Assembly: GCA_035714115.1 (NCBI GenBank)
Contig: DASTMO010000080.1
Span: 7,442-71,441 of the forward strand
Length of the DNA: 64,000 nucleotides
Origin: CAMAVH01 sp035714115
Lineage (GTDB): Bacteria; Pseudomonadota; Alphaproteobacteria; SMXQ01
Direction of reading: 5' to 3'
The position numbers and the translations under genes were made by a program. Shown here piece by piece: positions 16,605 to 24,678 of the stretch (the stretch's first letter is position 1; the number at the start of each line of letters is the position of its first letter). The notes under the pieces were generated by a model. That model was not told where the DNA came from, searched no databases, and saw nothing but the letters and a program-made list of their open reading frames with translations.

Positions 16605-19127
16605 TCAGTCGCTCACGCCGAGATTTCGGCGCAAAGCCGAAGCCAATTCCTCACGGCGATAAGGCTTAGCCAGAAGGTCGTAACCGGCACGCCGGCTCTC
16701 CTCGGCAGCCGAACCGCTGGCGTCCCCCGAAGTGAGCAAGACCGCGAGGCTCGGCAGCATCCGGCGAGCCTCCCCCGCCAAGGCGACGCCGTCCAGCCCC
16801 GCCGGCAGGCGGATGTCGCTGAACAGCAGATCGGGGCAAGCGCCGCGCTTGAGCGCCAGCAGAGCCGCATTGCCGTCGGCGCATTCGATAACCGCGTAGC
16901 CAAGATTGACGATCTCCTGGCAGACGTAACCTCGCACCAGCAGATCGTCCTCGACGACAAGCACGGTTTTGGCGCTGCCGATTTTGGCCGCCTCATCCTG
17001 CGTGAAGGGTTGCGCCGGACGCCAACGCGTATCCTCGGCGCAAGGCAGATAGAGGATCACGGTGGTGCCGGCGCCGGGCCGGCTGCTGATCGTCAGATGG
17101 CCGTCAGATTGCTTGACGAAGCCATAGACCATCGAGAGACCGAGGCCGCTCCCCTCGCCTACTTCCTTGGTGGTGAAGAACGGCTCGCAGCAGCGGCGCA
17201 GCACGTCCGGCGTCATGCCGATGCCGCTATCGACGATCGACACCGTCGCGTAATTGCCCGGCACCAAGCCATCGCTCTCCAAGCAATCTTCCGGCTCGAG
17301 CACGCGGTTCGCCGTCGCCACCATCAAGCGGCCGCCGTTCTTCATGGCGTCTCGGGCGTTGACGGCGAGATTGAGCACAGCGCTTTCGAGTTGCGCCGGA
17401 TCGACCATCGCCGGCCAGAGATCGTCGGCCAGGTCGAGGACCAGCGGACAATCGCCTAAGGTGCGGCGCAAATCGTCGGTGATCGACAGCAGAAGCCGAT
17501 TGATGTCGGTCTCGGCCGGCTCGAGCATCTGGCGGCGCGCGAAGGCCATCAGGCGGCGCGTCAATTCGGCGGCGCGCTCGGCGGCGATCTTGATCATGTC
17601 CGCCCAGCGCCGCTGCGACGGGTTTTCGCGCAAGCCATCGATCAGGATCTCTGCATTGCCGAGCACGACCTGCAGCAGATTGTTGAAATCGTGGGCGATG
17701 CCGCCGGTCATCCGGCTGACGATCTCGAGCCGCTGGGATTGGGCCAACGCGTCCTGGGCCTGACGCAGCGCGGTGATGTCGCTGCACACGCCGATCAGGC
17801 CGCTCACCTGGCCGTCGTCTCCGCGCACCGGCTCGCCGCGGCTGTGGATCCAGCGGATGGCGCCGTCGCCGCGGTAGACCCGGTAAACCACGTCGTAGGA
17901 CGCGCCCTCGGCGACGCAGCCGTCGATGGCGCGGCTGACCGTCTCGCGGTCGTCCGGATGCAGCGACCTGAGAAAAGCTTCTCCGGTGCCGGGGTAATCT
18001 TCCGGCGCGACGCCGAAAATGCGCAGCACGCTGTCATCGCCGACCGAGCGATCACTGGCCCTGTCCCAGGTCCAGGTGCCGGTGTTCGAGGATTCGAGCG
18101 CTAGCCGCAGCCGCTCCTCATTGTCACGCAAGGCGACCGACAAACTTTCGCGCTGGCGCATCTCGCGCACGAAGAACCACATGAGCACGCCGATGAAGAG
18201 CACGAAGGCGCCGATCACCGGGATATAGACGAACAGATTGGCGTACCAATCCTTGAGGACTTCGCGCGTGCTCAGCGCGACGCACACGACCAGCGGCAGC
18301 TGCTCCAGGCGGCGATAGGAGAAAATGCGAGCCAGCTCGTTTCCCGACGCCGCCGTATGGAACACGCCCGCGGGCGCGGCGGCGACATGCTCGAACAGGG
18401 GCGTCTTGGCGAAGGAGACGCCGGTCAAGGCGTCGTCGCGCGGGCTGCGGACCATCAGAGTGCCGTCGGCCAGATAGAGGCCGAGGCGGCCTTCCTGGCC
18501 GACATCGATCGATTTGTAGAAGGTCTCGAAATATCCAGGATCGATCGCCGCCAGAATGATGCCGTCGAATTCCCCGGCGGCATTCTCCAGACGGCGTCCC
18601 GCGCTGATGAACCATTGCCGCGTGATGCGGCTCAGCACCGGCTTGCCGATGTAAAGCCCGTCCTGCGCGCGCTTGCTCAAGTCCTGGAAATAATCGCGTT
18701 CGCGATTGTCGAACGGCGTGGCCGGAAAATTCGTCGAAACGAAGCTCATCGCCCCTTCGCGGTCGACGATGAAAAGCGAGCGCACGTAAGGCAGCTGAGG
18801 CATGAAGCCGACGAGCAGATCGTAGATCGCGCGATCGCGCTCGGGCATATCCTGCGGCAAGCGCGCAATGGCGTCGGACGCCGCGCGCAAAGTCAGATCG
18901 ATCGATTGGAACGTGCGCGCGGTCTGCTCGTCGAGCAGGCGCACGAGATTGGCGCCGTCGCGTTCGGCGTTGCCCAGCTGGCGTTCGTAGCCGCGCCACA
19001 GGTCATAGGCGACCTGGGCGATCGCCGCGGCAACGACCAAGGCGGCCACCAGGCTGATTTTGAAGATCAGGCCCCGCCAAGTCGGGGCCAGCCGTTGCCC
19101 GCCCATCGGCTTAGACAGCTTCAACAA
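16605..19127 (-). CDS. Hybrid sensor histidine kinase (dCache-PAS-HisKA-HATPase-REC)
   Basis: An 840-residue membrane kinase. There is one transmembrane helix at about residues 21-42, a periplasmic Cache-type sensor (about 45-290) and a second helix at about 299-321. A PAS/PAC module follows (about 335-455), then a HisKA domain with phospho-acceptor His479 in GGIAHDFNN. The ATPase domain has an N box near Asn586/Asn590, Asp633 in DSGIGM and GLGLS. The receiver domain at about 720-835 has phospho-acceptor Asp771 (FSDIRLP) and Lys821. The start is TTG at 19127 with GGGGGAA upstream; ATG at residue 8 is an alternative. No DNA-binding response regulator is adjacent, so its output partner is unknown. 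Divergent from a protease-like gene across an operator-like repeat. Confidence 0.93.
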   Translation of the reverse strand: MLKLSKPMGGQRLAPTWRGLIFKISLVAALVVAAAIAQVAYDLWRGYERQLGNAERDGANLVRLLDEQTARTFQSIDLTLRAASDAIARLPQDMPERDRAIYDLLVGFMPQLPYVRSLFIVDREGAMSFVSTNFPATPFDNRERDYFQDLSKRAQDGLYIGKPVLSRITRQWFISAGRRLENAAGEFDGIILAAIDPGYFETFYKSIDVGQEGRLGLYLADGTLMVRSPRDDALTGVSFAKTPLFEHVAAAPAGVFHTAASGNELARIFSYRRLEQLPLVVCVALSTREVLKDWYANLFVYIPVIGAFVLFIGVLMWFFVREMRQRESLSVALRDNEERLRLALESSNTGTWTWDRASDRSVGDDSVLRIFGVAPEDYPGTGEAFLRSLHPDDRETVSRAIDGCVAEGASYDVVYRVYRGDGAIRWIHSRGEPVRGDDGQVSGLIGVCSDITALRQAQDALAQSQRLEIVSRMTGGIAHDFNNLLQVVLGNAEILIDGLRENPSQRRWADMIKIAAERAAELTRRLMAFARRQMLEPAETDINRLLLSITDDLRRTLGDCPLVLDLADDLWPAMVDPAQLESAVLNLAVNARDAMKNGGRLMVATANRVLEPEDCLESDGLVPGNYATVSIVDSGIGMTPDVLRRCCEPFFTTKEVGEGSGLGLSMVYGFVKQSDGHLTISSRPGAGTTVILYLPCAEDTRWRPAQPFTQDEAAKIGSAKTVLVVEDDLLVRGYVCQEIVNLGYAVIECADGNAALLALKRGACPDLLFSDIRLPAGLDGVALAGEARRMLPSLAVLLTSGDASGSAAEESRRAGYDLLAKPYRREELASALRRNLGVSD

Positions 19128-19186
19128 GGTTCCCCCGATCCCTTGCAGGCGCCGCCAGTCTTCGCGCCGCGGCTAGACTTGTTACT

Positions 19187-19232
19187 CTTTGTGCAACAAA
19201 GACTTGGAAGACTTCTATATTTAAGAAGTCTT
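19187..19232. promoter_or_regulatory. Two inverted repeats in the kinase/pseudoprotease divergent region
   Basis: CTTTGT (19187-19192) with ACAAAG (19196-19201), and AAGACTTCT (19208-19216) with AGAAGTCTT (19224-19232), a perfect 9-base palindrome with a 7-base A/T spacer. AGACTT also occurs as a direct repeat at 19200-19205. The local A/T content is high for this window. They look like binding sites for a dimeric regulator controlling one or both divergent genes. Confidence 0.5.
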
Positions 19233-19355
19233 GTGCCTTATGCCGCAGCCCCCCGGCAAAGTCTATGTATTACTCTAAGCAAAATGCGCCACAAACTGTC
19301 ACGGCGCGCTGGCAGGCAAGGGCCGCCTGCGGCAGAATTTGGCCAGGAGAAGCCC

Positions 19356-20297
19356 ATGCCCCCGCGCCTCGCCGACCTGCCCTTCGACCTCGATCACACG
19401 CTGGCCTCGATCGTCGCCGTGCGCACCACGGTGCCGGCCGACGCGTCGAGCGCCTCGCGCCTCGGCACCGAGCGCGCCGGTAGCGGCGTGGTCATCGGCA
19501 GCGACGGCCTGGTGCTGACGGTCGGCTATCTGCTGACCGAGGCCGACGCGGTATGGATCATCGATTCGAGCGGCAAGGCGATCCCCGGCCATATCGTGGG
19601 TCAGGATCAGGAAAGCGGTTTCGGCTTGGTGCAGGCGCTGGAACCGCTCGACCGCCCCGCGCTGCCGCTCGGCAAATCGAGCGAGCTGATGCCGGGCGAT
19701 TCCATCGTCATCGCCGCGTTCGGCGGTATCAGCCACGCGGTCATCTCGCGCGTCATCGCCAAGCAGGAGTTCGCCGGCTACTGGGAGTATCTGCTCGACC
19801 AAGCGATCTTCTGCGCGCCCGCCCATCCGCAATGGACCGGCGCCGCCGCCATCGGCCGCGACGGCAATCTGATCGGCGTCGCCTCGCTGATCTTTCAGCA
19901 ATTCTCCCATGGCGGCATCAATATCGACGCCAACATGATCATCCCCATCGACCTGCTGAAATCGGCCCTGCCCGACATGATGAAGCTCGGCCGCGTCGAC
20001 AAGCCGGCGCGTCCCTGGCTCGGCATCTGGACAGCCGAAGCAGAGAACAAGCTGGTGATCGCCGGCATGAGCGACAACGGCCCGGCCAAGCAATCGGGTC
20101 TGCGCGTCGGCGACGCCATCCTCGATGTCGCCGGCGAGCGGCCGCGCAGCCTTGCCGACATGTACCGGAAGATCTGGGCGCTCGGACCGGCCGGCGTCGA
20201 CGTGCCGTTTCGCGTGCAGCGCAAGGACCGCGAGCTTGAGGTCACCGTCCCATCGGCGGACCGCGCCAAGCATCTCAAGAAGCCGCGGCTGAATTGA
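19356..20297 (+). CDS. HtrA/Deg-like protein with a degenerate catalytic triad and a PDZ domain (pseudoprotease)
   Basis: A 313-residue protein with the fold of a trypsin-like Deg protease (about residues 12-205) followed by one PDZ domain (about 218-305, with GPAKQSGLRVGDAIL). Aligning to DegP landmarks, the three catalytic positions are replaced: the histidine of TNNHVV by Tyr58 (TVGYLL), the aspartate of SDIAL by Gly88 (SGFGLV), and the serine of GNSGG by Thr161 (QWTGAA). It should not be an active serine protease. No signal peptide is seen, so it is probably cytoplasmic. AGGAGA at 19343-19348 fixes the ATG. A binding or scaffold role for PDZ ligands is inferred. It is divergent from the hybrid sensor kinase. 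Confidence 0.85.
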   Translation: MPPRLADLPFDLDHTLASIVAVRTTVPADASSASRLGTERAGSGVVIGSDGLVLTVGYLLTEADAVWIIDSSGKAIPGHIVGQDQESGFGLVQALEPLDRPALPLGKSSELMPGDSIVIAAFGGISHAVISRVIAKQEFAGYWEYLLDQAIFCAPAHPQWTGAAAIGRDGNLIGVASLIFQQFSHGGINIDANMIIPIDLLKSALPDMMKLGRVDKPARPWLGIWTAEAENKLVIAGMSDNGPAKQSGLRVGDAILDVAGERPRSLADMYRKIWALGPAGVDVPFRVQRKDRELEVTVPSADRAKHLKKPRLN

Positions 20298-20320
20298 ACG
20301 CGGCTCGCAGCGCGCAATAA

Positions 20321-20353
20321 AAAACGGGCGGTCCGAAGACCGCCCGTTTTATT
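20321..20353. terminator. Bidirectional intrinsic terminator
   Basis: AAAACGGGCGGTC and GACCGCCCGTTTT arms around CGAA, with A and T runs on both ends. It lies between the convergent pseudoprotease and nitroreductase genes. Confidence 0.9.
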
Positions 20354-20373
20354 CGCGAGACTGATCCTATCGC

Positions 20374-20994
20374 TTACGCGACCGGGCCGGTCCATTCCTT
20401 CACGAAATTCTCGCGGGTCCAGGTCTTCTTGACCTCGGGCGCCGGGTCCGACGCGGTGCCGACGTAGATCAAGCCGATCAGGCGATCCGGAGCGGTGTAG
20501 CCGAAGGCCTTGTTCACTTCTTCGTCGTACATGTTCGCGCCGGTGACCCACTTGCCGGCGTAGCCGAGGGCATGGATGGCGTTCATGATGTTCTGCGCGC
20601 CGGCGGCAGAGGAGAACAGCTGTTCGATCTCCATGATCTTGCCCGGCTGGATGTGGCAGCCGACAGCGATGATCATCGGCGCCTTCATGAGCTTCACCTT
20701 GGCGCCGGCGATCATCGCCTTGTCCATGTTCGGCTCGCGGCGCAGCATGGCCGCTTCATAAAGATTCCAAAGCTGCTCGATGGCGGCAGGGCCGCGCAGC
20801 ACGTGGAAGCTCCACGGGCGCATGCGGTCGTGGTCGGCGGCGCGCATCGCCACGTCGAAAATGACGTTGAGATCGGCGTCGGTCGGAACCGGCGTGGTCA
20901 GGCTGGAATTGCTGCGGCGGGACAGCAGCACGTCGAGCGCGGCGCTGCCGGCGTCCTGGCTGACGGTCTTAAGGTTGGTGGCGGGCGGGTTCAT
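20374..20994 (-). CDS. Nitroreductase family FMN-dependent oxidoreductase
   Basis: A 206-residue flavoprotein of the NfsB/YdjA-like nitroreductase superfamily. The N-terminal LLSRRSNSSL matches the family's R-R-S phosphate-binding start. DHDRMRPWSFHV is the FMN-contact region, and GAQNIMNAIHALGYAGKWVTG the conserved helix plus G-W-x-T/S-G turn near residues 140-160. The layout and short length are like YdjA. The ATG at 20994 has GGAGAG upstream; a longer in-frame start at 21072 is rejected. Likely NAD(P)H-dependent; the substrate is unknown. It is a single gene with a terminator downstream. Confidence 0.9.
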   Translation of the reverse strand: MNPPATNLKTVSQDAGSAALDVLLSRRSNSSLTTPVPTDADLNVIFDVAMRAADHDRMRPWSFHVLRGPAAIEQLWNLYEAAMLRREPNMDKAMIAGAKVKLMKAPMIIAVGCHIQPGKIMEIEQLFSSAAGAQNIMNAIHALGYAGKWVTGANMYDEEVNKAFGYTAPDRLIGLIYVGTASDPAPEVKKTWTRENFVKEWTGPVA

Positions 20995-21177
20995 GAATCT
21001 CTCCTTCAGCCTGACGGGGGTATGAGCGTACGGACGGCCTTGCGCCGCAAGCGACTGCCCCGAATGTGCCAAAGGCTAGCGGGGGAGCAGGCGCGGCGAC
21101 AGTTCAGAATACCGTTAGCAGCCACCCATTATCGCTATGGGAGCCGCCGCCGCAGATCATAACAGAATAAGAGGGAA

Positions 21178-21255
21178 TGGGGCGAGTGACCGGAGTTGAA
21201 CCGGCGACATCCAGATCCACAATCTGGCGCTCTAACCAACTGAGCTACACCCGCC
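21178..21255 (-). tRNA. tRNA-His (anticodon GTG)
   Basis: Acceptor GCGGGTG pairs with CACTCGC (one G-U). An extra G at position -1 (21255) faces discriminator C73 (21181), the canonical His identity pair, and CCA is encoded at 21178-21180. The anticodon loop TTGTGGA gives GTG. D- and T-arms are regular. The encoded G-1/C73 is worth noting because some alphaproteobacterial lineages have lost it. Confidence 0.96.
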
Positions 21256-21660
21256 ACAAGAGCAAGGGCGCTTGTTTAGAGGGAGGCCTTTGCGCCGTCA
21301 AGCCGTCCCGCCAAAACCGCTGATATGGCCGCAAAAGCCGCTGTCTCATTCGCCAGCCCTTCCCGCGCCAAGCGGATTTGGGAAATTCTCAGCGTTTTTT
21401 CTTCGATTTGAGGCTGCGGAACCATCAAAACGCAGCCTGTCAACCCTGCCTATTAATTATTCATTCTTGCTGCATATTATAGCGCCATATCGCATATTTT
21501 TTATGCATACGGTATTCCGACTTATCCACAACTTATTGAATTTCCGCTTATTTCCGGCCTTTTGCATCGCTAGGGCAGTTGGCATGGGCCGTGCTAGGTA
21601 ATGCGTCAACTGGCCGCCCCGCGCGGCCTTGCGCCCACCCCCGCCCGAGACTTGAGCCTC
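21256..21660 (+). other. Upstream region of glnB
   Basis: About 400 bases without a gene. The right half is markedly A/T-rich for this genome (about 21440-21550), as expected for a bend or IHF-type region before a sigma-54 promoter. It holds the sigma-54 element at 21580-21595 and a perfect DnaA-box-like TTATCCACA at 21522-21530. No NtrC site could be placed with confidence. Confidence 0.6.
21580..21595 (+). promoter_or_regulatory. Sigma-54 (RpoN) type promoter of glnB
   Basis: TTGGCATGGGCCGTGC has GG at 21581-21582 and GC at 21593-21594, separated by exactly ten bases, the defining -24/-12 spacing. TGGCA matches the -24 consensus fully and GTGCT approximates the -12. It lies about 65-80 bases before the glnB ATG. 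NtrC-activated transcription of glnB under nitrogen limitation is the expected role, known from related bacteria. Confidence 0.75.
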
Positions 21661-21999
21661 ATGAAAAAGATCGAAGCCATCATTAAGCCCTTCAAGCTCG
21701 ATGAGGTGAAGGAAGCTCTCCACGAGATCGGCCTGCAGGGCATGACGGTCACCGAGACCAAGGGCTTCGGCCGCCAGAAAGGCCATACCGAACTCTATCG
21801 CGGCGCCGAATATGTCGTCGACTTCCTGCCCAAGGTGAAGATCGAGATCGTCATGGACGACGCCCTCGCGGAGCGCGCCATCGAAGCCATTACCCAGGCC
21901 GCCCGCACGGGCCGCATCGGCGACGGCAAGATCTTCGTCTCCAACGTCGAAGAAGTCATCCGCATCCGCACGGGCGAAAAAGGCCCGGACGCCATCTAA
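21661..21999 (+). CDS. glnB: Nitrogen regulatory protein P-II
   Basis: A 112-residue trimeric signal protein that reports 2-oxoglutarate, ATP/ADP and glutamine status to GlnD, NtrB, GlnE and others. The start MKKIEAIIKPFKL, the T-loop with uridylylation site Tyr51 (LYRGAEY) and the C-terminal TGRIGDGKIFV signature are all intact. The ATG at 21661 matches family length; an in-frame upstream start at 21601 would add 20 non-conserved residues and overlap the promoter region. It is followed by glnA after 127 bases containing a small GC hairpin (about 22019-22038), so glnBA is a likely operon led by the sigma-54 promoter. Confidence 0.97.
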   Translation: MKKIEAIIKPFKLDEVKEALHEIGLQGMTVTETKGFGRQKGHTELYRGAEYVVDFLPKVKIEIVMDDALAERAIEAITQAARTGRIGDGKIFVSNVEEVIRIRTGEKGPDAI

Positions 22000-22126
22000 C
22001 AGTGAACAGCCGCGCCGCGCCCCCGCCAAAGGCGGCGGGCCGACAGGCGGCTTGAGACCGTCGCTTCACCAGTTCGCATAACCTTCAGCACACCCGTACC
22101 CACCACCAACGACAGGATCATCGACG

Positions 22127-23536
<1,410 letters not shown>

Positions 23537-23582
23537 TTCATAGCCGGCCGCTTCGCCTCTTTGGTGGGGGTGAGTGGGAAAA

Positions 23583-23607
23583 GGGCCGCCTTCGGGCGGC
23601 CCTTTTT
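23583..23607 (+). terminator. Intrinsic terminator of glnBA
   Basis: GGGCCGCC and GGCGGCCC pair around a stable TTCG loop, followed by TTTTT. It lies about 45 bases after glnA. Confidence 0.9.
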
Positions 23608-23711
23608 CGTTTCGGGTTCCAGTTCCGGCAATGCCTTAGGCGCAAATTCAGGAACGAACCTTTCAACCTCTCGTTGTCCCTGCACTCGGCTTCCATCAAG
23701 GGGATAAGCTC

Positions 23712-24617
23712 ATGGCCACCATCGTCACCACTCCCGCTGCCACCGATACTGCCGCACCGGTCTTGCTCCGGCGCGTCTCTTGGGGCGCGGTCATCGCCGG
23801 CGCCTTCGTCGCCATGGCTGTCGGCGCGCTTCTCACGGTTCTGGGCATCGCCATCGGCGCCACCACCGTCGACACGGTCGCGCGCGACACGCCAGATGCC
23901 GGAACCCTGTCGCTCATCGGCGGCATCTGGGTCACCTTCACCGGCATGCTGGCCATGGGCATCGGCGGCTATGTCGCCGCGCGCCTCTCCGGCACCACCA
24001 GCAATCAAGACGGCATCCTGCATGGCCTCACCGTATGGGCGCTCGCGCTGATCCTCGGCGCGGTGGTGACCGCCAGCAGCATCGCCAACATCACCGGCCT
24101 GGCGGCGCGCAGCGCCGGCGCGGTCGCGGGCGGTGTCGCCACCGGCGTCGGCGCGGCGGGCGGCGGCGCTGCCGCCGCGGCCGGCCAATTCAGCCCGGAA
24201 CAGCTTTTGGATCCGGTCCGTCGCACCCTCGGCGGCACCAATGTCGACAATCTCTCCAGCGAGCAGATCGCCGATGAAGTCGGCAGCTTGGTGCGCGCCC
24301 GCTTGATGAACGGCGAATGGCCTGAAGGCTCGCGCGAGCGCCTGAACGCCCTCGTCGCCAAGTCCACGGGCATTTCCGAGCAGGAAGCCAGCCAGCGCAT
24401 CGACGAAGCCGAAGCGCAGATCAGGCAGGCCATGGCCGACGCGGAGCAGAAGGCGCGCGAAGTTGCCGATGCCGCGGCTCGCGCCACGGCGATGGGCGCC
24501 TTCTGGGCCTTCGCCGCGCTGCTGCTGGGTGCGCTGATGTCGGCGATCGGCGCCGTGGTGGGCACCCGCCACTATCGCGAGTACGAAGAGCGCCGCGAAG
24601 TCTACGTCGCGCGCTAA
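23712..24617 (+). CDS. Predicted membrane protein of unknown function
   Basis: A 301-residue protein. Hydrophobic segments lie at about residues 22-46, 68-92, 107-131 and 262-285. Between the third and fourth is a Gly/Ala-rich stretch, then a soluble amphipathic region (about 160-255) rich in Glu, Ala and Arg with coiled-coil character. The first helices resemble Gly-zipper-like small-residue helices (GAVIAGAFVAMAVG). I do not recognise a named family. The stand-alone gene has terminators on both sides and lies just after glnA. A role in envelope or stress response would be a guess. Confidence 0.8.
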   Translation: MATIVTTPAATDTAAPVLLRRVSWGAVIAGAFVAMAVGALLTVLGIAIGATTVDTVARDTPDAGTLSLIGGIWVTFTGMLAMGIGGYVAARLSGTTSNQDGILHGLTVWALALILGAVVTASSIANITGLAARSAGAVAGGVATGVGAAGGGAAAAAGQFSPEQLLDPVRRTLGGTNVDNLSSEQIADEVGSLVRARLMNGEWPEGSRERLNALVAKSTGISEQEASQRIDEAEAQIRQAMADAEQKAREVADAAARATAMGAFWAFAALLLGALMSAIGAVVGTRHYREYEERREVYVAR

Positions 24618-24636
24618 ACTGACCGTGAAATGAAAA

Positions 24637-24662
24637 GGGCCGCCCACCGGGCGGCCCTTTTT
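24637..24662. terminator. Bidirectional intrinsic terminator
   Basis: GGGCCGCCC (24637-24645) and GGGCGGCCC (24649-24657), followed by TTTTT and preceded by AAAA. It lies between the membrane-protein gene and the convergent periplasmic-protein gene. Confidence 0.88.
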
Positions 24663-24678
24663 GCATTTGTGCAGCCGA

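Noticed and set aside
18357..20297. Extending the pseudoprotease start upstream into the sensor-kinase gene
   Set aside because: The frame is open, but the added part is antisense to the kinase, and the AGGAGA at 19343-19348 fixes the start at 19356.
21522..21530. Replication origin at the DnaA-box-like sequence
   Set aside because: There is only one box, no cluster, and none of dnaA, dnaN, hemE or parAB is nearby.
22019..22038. Riboswitch or glutamine-responsive RNA before glnA
   Set aside because: Only a short GC hairpin with a mismatch is visible; no conserved riboswitch core was recognised.
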